64,000 nt of DNA, from contig JANXDX010000017.1 of NCBI GenBank assembly GCA_025058735.1, forward strand, positions 34,708 through 98,707, in the 5' to 3' direction. A program made the position numbers and the translations under genes. Source of the DNA: Archaeoglobaceae archaeon. Lineage in GTDB: Archaea; Halobacteriota; Archaeoglobi; Archaeoglobales; Archaeoglobaceae. A model generated the notes under the pieces. The model was given only the letters and a program-made list of their open reading frames with translations. It did no database searches and had not been told where the DNA came from. Below, piece by piece: positions 16,205 through 26,738 of the stretch; the first letter of the stretch is position 1; every line of letters starts with the position of its first letter.

Positions 16205-17173
16205 TTAAATTTTACTCAACTTTTCAGCTATCTCTTTTGCATGGTACGTTATTATTATGTCTGCTCCAGCCCTTTTTATTGCTACTAACACTTCGTAAAT
16301 TATTTCCTCACTCAGCCAGCCATTTCTTATTGCAGCTTTTATCATACTATACTCACCGCTGACGTTGTAAGCAGCAATCGGTAAATTGAACCTTTCTTTA
16401 GCTTTACTTATTATATCTAAATAAGCTAGAGCAGGTTTGATCATAACTATATCAGCACCCTCCTCAACATCGAGTTCAATTTCCCTCAAAGCCTCTCTAG
16501 CGTTGTGGAAATCCATCTGATAACTCTTTCTATTTCCAAACTTGTATCCACTTTCAGCAGCCTCTCTAAAAGGGGAATAGAAGTTTGAGGCAAACTTAGC
16601 TGAGTAGCTCATTATAGCTACATCCTGATAGCCTTCAGAATCCAGAGATTCTCTTATAGCTTTGACCATTCCATCCATCATTCCAGATGGGGCAACTAAA
16701 TCTGCTCCAGCTTCAGCGTGGCTTACAGCAATTTTTCCTAGAATAGATAAAGTTTCATCATTCAAAATTTTCCCATTTTTAACTATTCCACAGTGACCAT
16801 GGACTGTGTATTCACATAGACAAACATCTGTTATCAGTACAACATCGTCGTAGTTTCTTTTTATCCTTCTCAAAGCTCTTTGAATTACTCCTTCTCTATC
16901 AAAAGCAGAACTTCCAACATCATCTTTGTACTTTGGAACTCCAAAAAGTATGAAAGATTTTAGACCTTTTTCTAAGCATTTCCCAACTTCATCTTCAACT
17001 TTTTCTAACGGAACTTTGTAATAGTCTGGCATAGATGTTATAGGTTTGTATTCAGATATTTTTTCATCAACAAAAACTGGTACTACGAGCTGTTCCAAGT
17101 TCAATTTAACTTCACTCACAAATTTCCTCAAATTTTCTTTTCTTAACCTCCTCATCCTTACTTTCGGAAACAT
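16205..17173 (-). CDS. hemB: Porphobilinogen synthase (delta-aminolevulinic acid dehydratase)
   Basis: A 322-residue enzyme condensing two 5-aminolevulinates to porphobilinogen, the first shared step of tetrapyrrole synthesis. The zinc ligands are visible in [14 protein letters not shown]; the Schiff-base lysines are in SYSAKFAS and [10 protein letters not shown]. The Mg-type Asp-rich site is absent, so it is the zinc type. The ATG at 17173 follows GGTGGTGAAA at a normal distance; a TTG four codons earlier is possible. The start lies inside hemA (62-base overlap), so the pair is translationally coupled. Confidence 0.94.
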   Translation of the reverse strand: MFPKVRMRRLRKENLRKFVSEVKLNLEQLVVPVFVDEKISEYKPITSMPDYYKVPLEKVEDEVGKCLEKGLKSFILFGVPKYKDDVGSSAFDREGVIQRALRRIKRNYDDVVLITDVCLCEYTVHGHCGIVKNGKILNDETLSILGKIAVSHAEAGADLVAPSGMMDGMVKAIRESLDSEGYQDVAIMSYSAKFASNFYSPFREAAESGYKFGNRKSYQMDFHNAREALREIELDVEEGADIVMIKPALAYLDIISKAKERFNLPIAAYNVSGEYSMIKAAIRNGWLSEEIIYEVLVAIKRAGADIIITYHAKEIAEKLSKI

Positions 17174-18392
17174 TTTCACCACCAAATAGATAGCAAATCG
17201 AATCTATATATGTAGATTTTCCATTTCTTGCAGCCTCTTTAAGTCTTTCTGTTGGCAAGGCAAGAAACTTCTTTATCAAAGATCTAGCGAAGCAGTAGAT
17301 CAATTCTCTATCATGAAAGTTGTACCTTGCAAGTTTTGGCATTATTTCTTCAACTTCCTCTTCTATAAATTTTTCTGCCAATAAATACATGCTAGCTATA
17401 GCTCTCCTGGCTTTCAGATCTTCAAGTAAAAGCTTCAAATGCTCAAGCTCCTCTTCAACAATCTTTTCAGCCTTTTTAGCCTCTTCAATTCTAGATTTCA
17501 AATTTTCTTCACTTATAATTCTAAGATCGTCTATAGTGAAAAGAAAAACGTTTGGAATTTGGGAAACAGACTCTTCAACATTTCTTGGTAAAGAAATGTC
17601 TATTATGATCAAGTTTTCTTTCTTTTCACTGTTAAAATTCTTTTTCTTTATAGCTTTCTCAACTGCATCTCTAGTTAAAACTACGTGTGGAGCTGCAGTT
17701 GCTGAAAATACAACGTCAACATAAGCTAGGTATTCTTCAAATTTGTCAAATCTGACTGCAATTCCATTTACTATCTTTGCAAGTTCTTGGGCTCTTGAAA
17801 ACGTTCTATTTGCAATTATTATAGTTTCAGTACCTTTATCTTTTATAGCTTTAGCAACTGAAGACCCCATTTCTCCTGCTCCAATTATCAACACCTTTTT
17901 TCCTTTAAGTCCGTTCAGAACTCTTTCTGCAAGTTCTACTGCTGCAGATCCTACTGAAACAGCTCCTCTAGATATCTTGGTTTCCATCCTAACTCTAATA
18001 CCAGTATTTATAGCTTTACTGAAAACTCTCGAAAGAAACTCCTTACAAAGACCAAGCTGCTTGCATAGATTGAAGTAATGTCTTATTTGACCTAATATTT
18101 GATCTTCTCCTACTACCATCGATTCAAGACCTGAAGCCAATCTTAAGATGTGTCTTAAACAATCATCTCCAACAAAAATTTCAAACTTTTTAAAATTTGA
18201 TGCAAAATCTTTCAAAAATTTTTCAGCATCATCATCAAAAACGTAAACTTCAAATCTGTTACAGGTGAAAATGAAAGCAGATTCTTTGAGAGGTTTCAAA
18301 ACTTCGACCAATTTATCTACACCGATCCAAGCTTTTTCGATTTCTCCAATATTGGCAATCTTGTGAGAGATACTGAGACAGGCTATTTGCAT
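17112..18392 (-). CDS. hemA: Glutamyl-tRNA reductase
   Basis: A 426-residue NADPH-dependent enzyme reducing glutamyl-tRNA to glutamate-1-semialdehyde, which commits glutamate to heme, siroheme and corrinoid synthesis. The catalytic C44 is in FTCNRFEVY, the active-site region [17 protein letters not shown] follows, the NADPH domain has [12 protein letters not shown] and ANRTFSRA, and the C-terminal dimerisation helices are Lys/Glu-rich. It precedes hemB in the same transcript and diverges from pheT across about 63 bases. Confidence 0.95.
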   Translation of the reverse strand: MQIACLSISHKIANIGEIEKAWIGVDKLVEVLKPLKESAFIFTCNRFEVYVFDDDAEKFLKDFASNFKKFEIFVGDDCLRHILRLASGLESMVVGEDQILGQIRHYFNLCKQLGLCKEFLSRVFSKAINTGIRVRMETKISRGAVSVGSAAVELAERVLNGLKGKKVLIIGAGEMGSSVAKAIKDKGTETIIIANRTFSRAQELAKIVNGIAVRFDKFEEYLAYVDVVFSATAAPHVVLTRDAVEKAIKKKNFNSEKKENLIIIDISLPRNVEESVSQIPNVFLFTIDDLRIISEENLKSRIEEAKKAEKIVEEELEHLKLLLEDLKARRAIASMYLLAEKFIEEEVEEIMPKLARYNFHDRELIYCFARSLIKKFLALPTERLKEAARNGKSTYIDSICYLFGGENVSESKDEEVKKRKFEEICE

Positions 18393-18455
18393 GAACTAAA
18401 GTAGTTTCCTGAATTTAAACCTTAAGTTTTTTATTGCGCAAACATTCTTTAGCTA

Positions 18456-20105
18456 ATGCCAGTAATCAGACTTTACTGGAGAGAACTTGAAGAACTCGTT
18501 GGAGTTAAAAGAGATGTTATACTGAAAAGAATTTCAATGCTTGGCTGTGATGTTGAAAGAGTCTATGAAGATTACATAGATGTTGAATTTTTCCCAAACC
18601 GTCCAGATCTTTACAGTATAGAAGGTGTGGCAAGAGCTCTTAGAGGGTTCCTTGAAATTGAAAAAGGCCTGAAAGACTACAAAAAAAGTGTAAAAGTTGA
18701 TGAAACAAAATGGAAAATATTCGTTGAAAGTAGTGTTTTAGATGTTAGACCTAGGATCGCTGGATGCGTAGCAAAGAACGTTAAGATGAGCGACGAATTC
18801 ATAAGAAGTTTGATCAGTTTGCAGGAAGATCTGCATTGGACAATTGGTAGAAATAGGAGAAAGATGGCAATTGGAATTCATGATCTATCCAAAATATCTT
18901 TTCCTTTGATTTACAAAGCTGTAGATTCAAAATTTTCATTTGTACCTCTAGATTTCAACTTTAAAATGACTGTTGAAGAAATCTTGAAGGATCATCCTAA
19001 AGGAAAAGCTTTCTCCTTTATATTAGAAGGGAAAGAGAAGTTTCCAATGATAATAGATTCAGAGGGAGATGCAATATCTTTTCCTCCAATAATAAATTCT
19101 GAAAAGACAAGAGTTACAGAAAAAACTAAAGATCTTTTCATAGACGTTACTGGATTCGATGAGAACGTTGATAGGGCTCTAAACATAATAGCTTGCATGC
19201 TAATAGATAGAGGAGCTGAGATAGAGAGTGTTGTAGTACATTCTAGTAGATTTGAAGTGTTTCCAAAACTTGAAGCAAAAGTAATCGAGATTGAAAGAGA
19301 TGAAATATACTCTCTCCTAGGTTTCAAGTTGAACGATGAAGAAATAAAAGATTCTCTGGAAAAGATGAGGTTTGGTTGTGAAATTGGGGAAAAAATAAAA
19401 GTTTTTGTTCCAGCTTACAGAGTTGATGTGATGCATGCATGGGATGTAATCGAAGATATAGCAATTGGACTTGGTTACGATAAAATAATTCCAGAATATC
19501 CGAAAACGGAAGGAGTAGCATCACCTCACCCATGGAATGAAGTGAAAGATTTGGTAAAGGAAGTAATGATAGGATTGGGCTTTGTAGAAGTTTTAACTTT
19601 TACCCTATCAAATGAGAAAGAAATGTACGTAAATATGAAAAGAAAAGCAAAACCTTGGGAAAACTACGTTCCACTTATGCATCCCCTAACATCAGACCAC
19701 ACGTTAGTAAGGACAAGCATATTACCTAAGCTCTTGGGTGTTCTAAATTTCAACAAGCATCACGAAGTTCCACAGAAGATCTTTGAAGTTGGAGATGTCG
19801 TTAGAGCTATGAAAAATGAACTGCACTTAGCAGCTTGCATAACTCATCCAAGGACGAACTTCTCAGAGATCAGAGGTTACGTTCAAGCTCTGATGAGAGA
19901 TCTTGGAATACCTTGGGATGTGAAAGAAAGTGAAGACGAAGCCTTTTTAGAAGGAAGAAGAGCTGACATAATAGTTAACAAAGAGGTTGTTGGAACTTTT
20001 GGAGAAATAAATCCAGAAGTTCTTGAAAATTTTAAAATAGAAATGCCAGTAACGGCATTTGAAATAGATCTCAGTAAGATCTTCGATCTAGGTGAAATCT
20101 TATGA
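18456..20105 (+). CDS. pheT: Phenylalanyl-tRNA synthetase beta subunit
   Basis: A 549-residue archaeal/eukaryal-type PheRS beta chain. It starts [16 protein letters not shown] with no bacterial tRNA-binding EMAP domain. The B1/B5-like [20 protein letters not shown], the editing-domain residues in the middle third, and the catalytic-like C-terminal domain ([18 protein letters not shown], then FEVGDVV) are in the expected order. pheS is not adjacent. The stop overlaps apgM by four bases (ATGA), coupling it to a glycolytic enzyme. Confidence 0.95.
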   Translation: MPVIRLYWRELEELVGVKRDVILKRISMLGCDVERVYEDYIDVEFFPNRPDLYSIEGVARALRGFLEIEKGLKDYKKSVKVDETKWKIFVESSVLDVRPRIAGCVAKNVKMSDEFIRSLISLQEDLHWTIGRNRRKMAIGIHDLSKISFPLIYKAVDSKFSFVPLDFNFKMTVEEILKDHPKGKAFSFILEGKEKFPMIIDSEGDAISFPPIINSEKTRVTEKTKDLFIDVTGFDENVDRALNIIACMLIDRGAEIESVVVHSSRFEVFPKLEAKVIEIERDEIYSLLGFKLNDEEIKDSLEKMRFGCEIGEKIKVFVPAYRVDVMHAWDVIEDIAIGLGYDKIIPEYPKTEGVASPHPWNEVKDLVKEVMIGLGFVEVLTFTLSNEKEMYVNMKRKAKPWENYVPLMHPLTSDHTLVRTSILPKLLGVLNFNKHHEVPQKIFEVGDVVRAMKNELHLAACITHPRTNFSEIRGYVQALMRDLGIPWDVKESEDEAFLEGRRADIIVNKEVVGTFGEINPEVLENFKIEMPVTAFEIDLSKIFDLGEIL

Positions 20106-21220
20106 AGTATTTAATTTTGATACCAGATGGAATGGCCGACAGGAGAATTGATAGAATAAAGGGGACACCTTTGGAAGTTTCTGAGCATCCAAACATGGAT
20201 CAGATAGCTAGGGAAGGAGCTTGTGGAATTGCAAAAACAATTCCAGATGGTTTTGAAGCTGGAAGCGACGTAGCAAATCTTACAATACTTGGAATTGATG
20301 TCAAGAAATATTACACTGGAAGAGGGCCAATAGAAGCTCTGTCTAAAGGAATTGAAGCTAAAGCTGTCTTCAGATGTAATCTAGTTAAGGTTTCCGATGA
20401 CGTTTTGTTAGACTACTCCGGTGGAAGGATAAGTGATGATGAAGCTAGGGATGCTATAAGAGAGTTGAACAAACAAAAAAAGTGGGAATTTATAAAATTT
20501 TATGCTGGAAAAAGTTACAGAAACCTTATGACAGTCGATCTTGAAATAGAGGAAGTAAAAACATTTGCACCTCACGACATACAAGGTAAAAAAATTTCAG
20601 AACATTTGCCAAAAGGTGAAAAAACTGCAGAACTTTTAAAAGAAATAATGTTCTGGTCTAAAGGTGTTCTTGAAAGTATAGAATGCAGAGCTAACATGGT
20701 ATGGCTTTGGGGTGGAGGAAAAATGCCAAATTTTCCAAAGATCAAAATGAGAGGGGCTATGATAACAGAAGTCGATCTCTTGAAGGGGATTGCGAGAGGT
20801 TTAGGGTTGGACTTTGTAGAAGTTGAAGGAGTTACTGGTTACATAGATACAAACTACCGCGGACTTGTTAGAGCTACTTTAAGATCACTTGAAAAATACG
20901 ATCTTGTAATTTTGCATACAGAAGGGATCGACGAAGTTAGCCATGAAGGAGATGTTGAGAAGAAGATAGAGGCGATAGAAGTTTACGATGAGAAAGTAGT
21001 TGGTAAAATTTTAGATAATTTGGAAGAGAACGTTAGAATCATGCTGATACCAGATCATGCAACTCCGATAGAGTTGAAGACCCACTCATCCGATCCAGTT
21101 CCATTTGCAATACATGGAGTTAAAAGGGATGATGTGAAAAGGTTCGATGAATTTAGTTGCGCGAAGGGAAGGTTCGGATTTGTAGAAGGTATCAAACTAA
21201 TGGAGATTTTATTATCATAA
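20102..21220 (+). CDS. apgM: 2,3-bisphosphoglycerate-independent phosphoglycerate mutase, archaeal type
   Basis: A 372-residue alkaline-phosphatase-superfamily enzyme interconverting 3- and 2-phosphoglycerate. Metal and catalytic motifs are visible: [10 protein letters not shown] at the N-terminus, the nucleophilic Ser in [11 protein letters not shown] near residue 60, [13 protein letters not shown] near 273 and [20 protein letters not shown] near 318. It is slightly shorter than typical 400-residue family members but has all motifs. Translation is coupled to pheT. Confidence 0.93.
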   Translation: MKYLILIPDGMADRRIDRIKGTPLEVSEHPNMDQIAREGACGIAKTIPDGFEAGSDVANLTILGIDVKKYYTGRGPIEALSKGIEAKAVFRCNLVKVSDDVLLDYSGGRISDDEARDAIRELNKQKKWEFIKFYAGKSYRNLMTVDLEIEEVKTFAPHDIQGKKISEHLPKGEKTAELLKEIMFWSKGVLESIECRANMVWLWGGGKMPNFPKIKMRGAMITEVDLLKGIARGLGLDFVEVEGVTGYIDTNYRGLVRATLRSLEKYDLVILHTEGIDEVSHEGDVEKKIEAIEVYDEKVVGKILDNLEENVRIMLIPDHATPIELKTHSSDPVPFAIHGVKRDDVKRFDEFSCAKGRFGFVEGIKLMEILLS

Positions 21221-21235
21221 ATTTATAATGTTGTC

Positions 21236-22204
21236 ATGATCATAATAAAAAGCGATCCAGAAAATCCAGGTGATGAAATAAGGGCTGCAGCAGAAATAAT
21301 CAAAAAAGGTGGTCTCGTTGCATTTCCAACAGAAACTGTTTACGGATTGGGAGCAGATGCGCTGAATGAAGATGCAGTTGGAAAAATTTTCAAAGCAAAA
21401 GGTAGACCAGCTGACAATCCTTTGATAGTCCACGTAAGTAGCTTTGAGCAGTTCTACGAAATAGCCGACGTTAACGAGATCGCTGAGATGTTGATGAAAA
21501 AATTCTTTCCAGGACCACTAACTTTAGTTGTAAAAAACAAAAAAATACCAAAGATAGTAACCGCTGGGTTAGATACCGTAGCTGTAAGGATGCCAAACCA
21601 CAGAGTTGCTTTGAAGCTAATAGATATGAGCGAAAGACCAATAGCTGCACCCTCTGCAAACAAAAGTGGAAGACCAAGTCCAACAAAAGCTGAGCACGTT
21701 ATTGAAGATTTTGGGGAAGAGATAGATTGTATAATAAACGCTGGAGAAACTAAAATAGGTTTAGAATCAACAGTAATTGATACAACAGTTTATCCTGTAG
21801 AAATTCTAAGGCCAGGAGCTATTACAAAAGAGGAACTAGAAAAGTATGTTGAAGTAGGTGAGGCAAAACCTAGCTCAATTCCAAGAAGTCCAGGAATGAA
21901 GTACAGACATTATGCTCCAAGATGTGAACTGATCGTTTTAGTTGGAAAAAATTTTGAAGAGAAAGCATTTGAATTGGCAAAAGAATTTGAAAAAAAAGGA
22001 TACAGAGTTGGTGTAGCAGGGATGGGTGTTGGATACGATTTAGGAAAGAACTTAGAAGAATTCGCAAAAAACCTCTTCAAAGCCTTAAGAGATCTTGAGA
22101 AAGTTAACGACATCATAATTATGCAAGGTGTTGAGGAAGTTGGAATTGGAAGAGCTATAATGAACAGACTGAAAAAAGCTGGAAAAGTTTACAGAATAGA
22201 TTGA
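21236..22204 (+). CDS. Threonylcarbamoyl-AMP synthase (Sua5 family)
   Basis: A 322-residue Sua5: the YrdC domain (residues 1-200) makes threonylcarbamoyl-AMP for the t6A37 modification of tRNAs; the C-terminal Sua5 domain covers residues 220-320. Key motifs are FPTETVYGLG, KAKGRPADNPL, APSANKSGRPSPT and the linker SPGMKYRHYAP that closes the active site. The full two-domain form rather than the short YrdC form is present. Confidence 0.94.
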   Translation: MIIIKSDPENPGDEIRAAAEIIKKGGLVAFPTETVYGLGADALNEDAVGKIFKAKGRPADNPLIVHVSSFEQFYEIADVNEIAEMLMKKFFPGPLTLVVKNKKIPKIVTAGLDTVAVRMPNHRVALKLIDMSERPIAAPSANKSGRPSPTKAEHVIEDFGEEIDCIINAGETKIGLESTVIDTTVYPVEILRPGAITKEELEKYVEVGEAKPSSIPRSPGMKYRHYAPRCELIVLVGKNFEEKAFELAKEFEKKGYRVGVAGMGVGYDLGKNLEEFAKNLFKALRDLEKVNDIIIMQGVEEVGIGRAIMNRLKKAGKVYRID

Positions 22205-22274
22205 ATTTTAGTTTTTAAGTTTTGAATTTTTTACTTATATAATATTTAAGAATAAAAATATAAAATAATAGAAT

Positions 22275-22679
22275 TTAAGTGTAAAGTTTTTTCACTTTTT
22301 CAAGTGTAGTCGCGACTTTTTCTAGTGATTCGGTAAGTTTGTATATCTCTTCTGCATTGTTGCTGGAAGCTATAAGTTCTGCAACTCTTGTTACTGCCTT
22401 TTCAACTGCAGAAATAACTGTAAAATCGATTTTTTCTTTAATTTTAACTTTTTCGAATTGTTCCTCTTCCTTTTTCTCCTCTTTCTCTTTAAGTATCTTT
22501 TTACCTTCAACTTCAACTATTTCAAAATTCTTTTTACACGAAACACAGAAAATTTTTGAATCTTTTTCAAAAAGTGGCATTTTACAGTCTGGGCAGTGAA
22601 AGCTCAACATTTTAGCCCCTTTCAATAGGATCTCTGCAGCTTGTGTTATAACTTCGTCCGAAATTTTTTTATCACTCAC
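22275..22679 (-). CDS. Autoantigen p27 (SSSCA1) family zinc-ribbon protein
   Basis: About 134 residues. An N-terminal helix (SDEVITQAAEILLKGAKML) precedes a zinc ribbon (CPDC and CVSC), a Lys/Glu-rich linker and two C-terminal helices. This is the archaeal branch of the Sjogren's syndrome/scleroderma autoantigen 1 family, of unknown role. The GTG at 22679 is preferred over a TTG at 22694 because a TATA-like CTATTTTATAG on the minus strand is centred 26 bases upstream of it, implying a leaderless message. Confidence 0.8.
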   Translation of the reverse strand: MSDKKISDEVITQAAEILLKGAKMLSFHCPDCKMPLFEKDSKIFCVSCKKNFEIVEVEGKKILKEKEEKKEEEQFEKVKIKEKIDFTVISAVEKAVTRVAELIASSNNAEEIYKLTESLEKVATTLEKVKKLYT

Positions 22680-22726
22680 GATCTTATGTATCAACTGGTC
22701 TATAAAATAGTTCTGGGGTGATAAGC

Positions 22727-22978
22727 ATGGCCAAAGTGCCGGAAAACGTGTTAGAAGCTCTTAACAGAATAATATTCGATGACAGTGTTCCTAGAAACGT
22801 TAGAAAAAAGGCAAGTGAAATTAAAGAAAGATTACTAAAAACTAACAAGCTAGCTCTAGAGGCTGCAACAGCTATTTCAGTACTTGAGGACATATCCTCA
22901 GATCCAAATCTACCAATGCATGTAAGAACGATGATCTGGAACTTGACTAGCCAACTGGAGAAGATAGCAGTTGAATGA
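22727..22978 (+). CDS. UPF0147 family protein
   Basis: An 83-residue all-helical archaeal protein of unknown function. The family pattern is seen throughout: NVLEALNRIIFDDSVPRNVRKKA, AATAISVLEDISSDPNLP, HVRTMIWNLTSQLE (each close to consensus). The ATG at 22727 follows GGGGTGAT, rather than the GTG at 22718 inside that Shine-Dalgarno. Its stop overlaps the next gene by eight bases. Confidence 0.9.
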   Translation: MAKVPENVLEALNRIIFDDSVPRNVRKKASEIKERLLKTNKLALEAATAISVLEDISSDPNLPMHVRTMIWNLTSQLEKIAVE

Positions 22979-23525
22979 ATTAGTTAGAAAAGCGATACAT
23001 GTTTCTGGGATCCTGTACATTCCGATCTACTCGTTTTTAGGAAAAGATAATATTATAATACTTTTATTAATTTTAATACCCATTTCTTTTGTTTTTGAAC
23101 TTCTAAGGATAAGAAGAGGTCTATTAACTAGAATTTTCAGGGAATATGAAAGAAGAAGATTTGCTAGTTACTTCTACTATTTGATAGCAATTTTTCTTGT
23201 AACTATTTTTTTTAGCAGAGAGGCTTGTTTTTCAGCGGTAGTTTGTTCCAACATTGGAGATTTTGTTGCGGGAATTGTTAGAAAATGGAAAGACTTTTTT
23301 TCAAGTATCTTCATGTTTCTTTCAAGTACACTGTTTTTGTTTTTCATAGGACTTGGACTTTCTTCTATTTTTTCTGCAGCAGCAGCAACTCTAGTTGAAA
23401 GATTGAGAAGATTTGATGACAACTTCACAGTTCCTATTTTTGCAGCACTTGTGACAGAGATCAGTTTGAACTTTAAAATTTTTATTAATATAATTTTAAA
23501 TTATATTTTATCTGTGTCATCTTAA
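22971..23525 (+). CDS. CTP-dependent lipid kinase / phosphatidate cytidylyltransferase-like membrane protein
   Basis: A 184-residue integral membrane protein with about five to six hydrophobic helices. It opens with LVRKAIHVSG, the signature of the dolichol-kinase/VTE5/SEC59 group, and carries NIGDFVAGIVRKWKDF in the middle, corresponding to the CTP-binding GD..AG..GK region. Archaeal members probably phosphorylate an isoprenoid alcohol or act in lipid synthesis. The start is a TTG overlapping the UPF0147 stop; no better start exists. Confidence 0.75.
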   Translation: MNELVRKAIHVSGILYIPIYSFLGKDNIIILLLILIPISFVFELLRIRRGLLTRIFREYERRRFASYFYYLIAIFLVTIFFSREACFSAVVCSNIGDFVAGIVRKWKDFFSSIFMFLSSTLFLFFIGLGLSSIFSAAAATLVERLRRFDDNFTVPIFAALVTEISLNFKIFINIILNYILSVSS

Positions 23526-23561
23526 AAAAAAACAAATATATTTTTTAAACAGAAGAGTAAT

Positions 23562-25463
23562 ATGGAAAGGAAATTTCTGATGGAGCACGAGTCTAAAGAT
23601 CTACTCGAAAAGTATGGAATAAGAACTGCAAAATGTATTTTTTCAAGAAATTTGAACGAAGCTATAACTGCAGCAAAAAATTTAGGTTTTCCATTAGTTA
23701 TGAAAGTTGCTTCAAGAAAAATAGTTCACAAGAGCGAAGTTGGAGGAGTTAGATTTGTTTACAATGAAAAGGATCTTGTAAAAAACTTCGAAGAGTTGAT
23801 GAAGATAAGAGGTGCTGAAGGTGTAAATGTACAGCAGATGTTCGAAAGGGGTTTTGAACTTTTTGTTGGAGTTGCAGAGGATCAGCAGTTCGGAAGTTTT
23901 TTAGCAGTAGGACTTGGAGGTGTATTTTTCTCTGCAATAAAAGACTATTCTATAAGACTTTTACCGGTTTCAAGGAAAGATCTGGAAGAGATGTTTAGAG
24001 AACTAAGTTCTCGTGAAATCTTAATGAAGCTCGATACGGAAGCTGTGATAAATCTATTGCTGAAGTTGAACGAATTTGTTGAAAAAGAGAACGTAATTGA
24101 AATGGATCTAAATCCTGTTTTTGTTTACAAAAAGGGTTACGTGGTAGTTGATGCTAGAATAGTTGTTGGAAAAAAGAAAGATTTTAGTAGAGAGATTAGA
24201 AAAGTCATCCTTGATCCTGAAAGTGTAGCAGTTGTCGGAGCATCGAACAACCCTAGAAAAGTTGGATATGCAGTAGTTCAAAGTTTAAGATCGAACAAGA
24301 ATTTAAAGATTTATCCAGTAAATCCAAACCTGAAAGAGATAGATGGAATTCCTACCTACAAAATTGAAGATCTTTCTGTGGATTTAGCTGTAATCTGTTT
24401 ACCAGCTGAAAAAGTTGTAGAAACTGTAGAGAAATTAGTTGGGAGGGCTAAAGAAGCTTTAATAGTATCTGCAGGATTTAAAGAAGCTGAAGTTGAAGAA
24501 GGAAAAATTAGAGAAGAAAGACTAAGGGAGCTCAGTAGGAATATAAGAATAATAGGACCAAATGTTTTTGGATTTGTAAACGTTATCAAAAAAATTAACG
24601 CTAGCTTTACACCAACTTTTAGCAATTTAAAAGCAGGTAGAATTGCTTTAGTCTCCCAGAGTGGTGGAATATGTCACTACATACTCCACAAGTTTGATGT
24701 TGGCTTCAGTTACATTGTACATCTAGGAAATAGATGTGATGTAGATTTTCCAGATGTCTTCGATTTTTTAGAAAAAGATCAAAATACGAAAGTTGTAGCG
24801 GTTTACGTTGAGGGAGTTGACAATGGAAGAGCATTTTTTGATGGAATAAGAAAGCTAAGAAATTCTGGAAAATATGTAGTAGTTCTAAAAGCTGGTAAAA
24901 GTTCAGTAGCTGATGTAGCATCTCTAAGCCATACTGGTAGCTTAGCTGGTGATTACAGGATCTTTGCTTCTTCGATGAAACAAGCTGGAGCTGTATTAGT
25001 TGAAGATCCTGTAGAATTGATCGATTCAGCAGTTTTACTTGAGAAGTACGGAGAAATTAAAAGTGTAGCGATTGTAGCTATCCAGGCGGGCTTAGGTATT
25101 GTTGCTGCAGACATTATAGAATCTCGAGGAGGAAAACTTGCAAAACTCAGTGAAAAGACTTTGAAAGAAATAAAAAATATTCTTCCACCAATAACTTTTA
25201 GAGAGAATCCAATAGATGTTTCTGCTAGTGGTTTAGATTCTGAAAAGCTGAGAAAAATATTTGAAACACTTTGGAGTGATGAAAACGTTGGAGTAGTATT
25301 GTTTTGCTACGCCGAAGCTCCTCCAGTTTGGATAATTTCAGAAGATGTTTTTAAGAAAGAAATTGTTGTGTGGATACCAGAAAAAAGATTGAAGGATGTT
25401 GTTGTTTTTGATTCGATTGAAAGAGCGGCAAAGGCTTTAGCTGCTATAACGAAATGTTTTTAA
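23562..25463 (+). CDS. ADP-forming acyl-/acetyl-CoA synthetase, beta-alpha fusion
   Basis: A 633-residue fusion of both parts of the ADP-forming acyl-CoA synthetase, which makes ATP from acyl-CoA. Residues 1-210 are the ATP-grasp (beta) part with the phosphate-carrying-loop His in VHKSEVGGV near residue 51; residues 220-633 are the CoA-binding (alpha) part with VGASNNPRKVGY, SQSGGICHYI and the phosphorylated active-site His in LSHTGSLAGD near 457. The beta part comes first, the reverse of the common archaeal alpha-beta fusion. Substrate could be acetate, branched or aryl acids. A TATA-like AAATATATTTTTTAAA precedes the ATG. Confidence 0.9.
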   Translation: MERKFLMEHESKDLLEKYGIRTAKCIFSRNLNEAITAAKNLGFPLVMKVASRKIVHKSEVGGVRFVYNEKDLVKNFEELMKIRGAEGVNVQQMFERGFELFVGVAEDQQFGSFLAVGLGGVFFSAIKDYSIRLLPVSRKDLEEMFRELSSREILMKLDTEAVINLLLKLNEFVEKENVIEMDLNPVFVYKKGYVVVDARIVVGKKKDFSREIRKVILDPESVAVVGASNNPRKVGYAVVQSLRSNKNLKIYPVNPNLKEIDGIPTYKIEDLSVDLAVICLPAEKVVETVEKLVGRAKEALIVSAGFKEAEVEEGKIREERLRELSRNIRIIGPNVFGFVNVIKKINASFTPTFSNLKAGRIALVSQSGGICHYILHKFDVGFSYIVHLGNRCDVDFPDVFDFLEKDQNTKVVAVYVEGVDNGRAFFDGIRKLRNSGKYVVVLKAGKSSVADVASLSHTGSLAGDYRIFASSMKQAGAVLVEDPVELIDSAVLLEKYGEIKSVAIVAIQAGLGIVAADIIESRGGKLAKLSEKTLKEIKNILPPITFRENPIDVSASGLDSEKLRKIFETLWSDENVGVVLFCYAEAPPVWIISEDVFKKEIVVWIPEKRLKDVVVFDSIERAAKALAAITKCF

Positions 25464-25686
25464 TTTTTTAATTATTATATTTTCTATATAAATTTTTAGA
25501 AGAAACTTGTAAAAAACTTCTGAAGTTTAAAAGTGTTGAGAAAAAATAACTAACGAATTTTTGAAAAATTTTCAACGACAAGTAGTTTTTCAAACCCTTT
25601 TAATTACTTTTTCTTTAAGAAATTGTAAAGTAAAAATGGCTTTTTCTAAGATAATTTCAGGCTCAACGTTCATACTATTCGTAATG

Positions 25687-25695
25687 TTTATAAAA
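25687..25695 (+). promoter_or_regulatory. TATA box for tRNA-Ile
   Basis: TTTATAAAA is centred 26 bases before the first base of tRNA-Ile. Confidence 0.6.
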
Positions 25696-25716
25696 CCTAC
25701 TTCCAATCTCTCTCAA

Positions 25717-25791
25717 GGGCCCGTGGCTCAGCCTGGTAAGAGCGTTCGCCTGATAAGCGAAAGGTCCGGGGTTCAAACCCCCGCGGGCCCA
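25717..25791 (+). tRNA. tRNA-Ile (anticodon GAT)
   Basis: A 75-base tRNA without encoded CCA. Acceptor GGGCCCG pairs with CGGGCCC, discriminator A. Anticodon stem TTCGC/GCGAA closes loop CTGATAA, giving GAT. T arm GGTTCAAACC. No intron. The 250 bases upstream, after the acyl-CoA synthetase, hold no gene. Confidence 0.95.
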
Positions 25792-25869
25792 TTAAATGTA
25801 AAAGTTTGATGCTAGAAAACTGATTTTATGATCTTCTGATGTGCACTCTGATCGATTTTGTACAAAATG

Positions 25870-26649
25870 CTAACAAAAAGATTTCAAAACTTTAAGACTT
25901 TTTTCAAGTTCAAAGTCTGTAGCAAAAATCTTGTACGGTACTTTCCAAAATATTTCTAATGAGATGTATTTTGGTTTGATTCTTTCTAGAAACCACTTCA
26001 GTAATTTAAGATCAAGGTCTCCATCACCAAGAGGAAGGTGATCTAGTGAAGATTCAAGGTCAACGTCGTGTAAATGAGAAACCAAGATCTTTTTCCCGTA
26101 CTTCTTACAAAAGTTCTTTAACGTACTTTTGTAATCTTCCCCTCGTCGTTTAGAATCTATAACCAAATGACCAACATCCAAAGTAACTTTCAAACCTTCA
26201 AATACGAAGTCTTCGCTGAAAAACATATCGTTTTCGATGCAAACTTCAAATCCTACTTCTTCGCTATAACTTAGAAGCAACTTAACTGCATCTTCAAAAT
26301 TTTTCAGCCCTTTCTGACGTATCTCTGGAAATATGAAAGTTGGTGTGAGATGAGATACGTGAAAGTTGAAGTAGATCGGATCGAATTTCTCTATAAATTT
26401 TAAACATTTCTCTAAAACATTCTTTGAAGCATCAAAAATTTCATTTCTTGGACTCGCAAGTAAAATTTCGATGGGAGCATGAAAAGCCGGCCTTATGTTG
26501 AATTCTTTGATGATTTTCTCTATTTCTATACCTTCTTCAGGAAATGGAAAGTCCATGGAAATTTCAAAATATTCAAATCCTAGATCTATCAATTTTTTAA
26601 ATCTCTCCTTGAAAGGTCTATGTCCGTACCAAACAGATGTGCCTATCAT
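25870..26649 (-). CDS. Sugar phosphate isomerase/epimerase-like TIM-barrel protein
   Basis: A 259-residue xylose-isomerase-like (AP endonuclease family 2) TIM barrel. Metal-ligand candidates follow the family order: the Glu in YFEISMDF, His in FHAPIEI, His in NFHVSHL, Glu in CIENDMFF, Asp-His in TLDVGHLVID, His in VSHLHDVD and Glu in ISLEIFW. The set looks complete, so a divalent-metal isomerase or epimerase is likely. The substrate cannot be assigned. Stand-alone gene, minus strand. Confidence 0.8.
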   Translation of the reverse strand: MIGTSVWYGHRPFKERFKKLIDLGFEYFEISMDFPFPEEGIEIEKIIKEFNIRPAFHAPIEILLASPRNEIFDASKNVLEKCLKFIEKFDPIYFNFHVSHLTPTFIFPEIRQKGLKNFEDAVKLLLSYSEEVGFEVCIENDMFFSEDFVFEGLKVTLDVGHLVIDSKRRGEDYKSTLKNFCKKYGKKILVSHLHDVDLESSLDHLPLGDGDLDLKLLKWFLERIKPKYISLEIFWKVPYKIFATDFELEKSLKVLKSFC

Positions 26650-26738
26650 GGTGTCAACTTCAAACTTTTCAATTTAAATTTTATCAATCATTAATATATA
26701 TATTATAAATGATAAATAAATTTAATAAAATAATAAAG

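Noticed and set aside
16109..16288. Continuation of the 15860 frame as a 142-residue protein
   Set aside because: From 16109 the frame reads the antisense of tRNA-Val and gives the well-known spurious peptide RPDSNRGSPPRKGGV; it is not taken as a genuine product beyond the possible integrase overlap.
25561..25809. Reading frame running through tRNA-Ile
   Set aside because: It reads the tRNA in sense (GPVAQPGKSVRL), a typical artefact, and the part before it has no family-like content.
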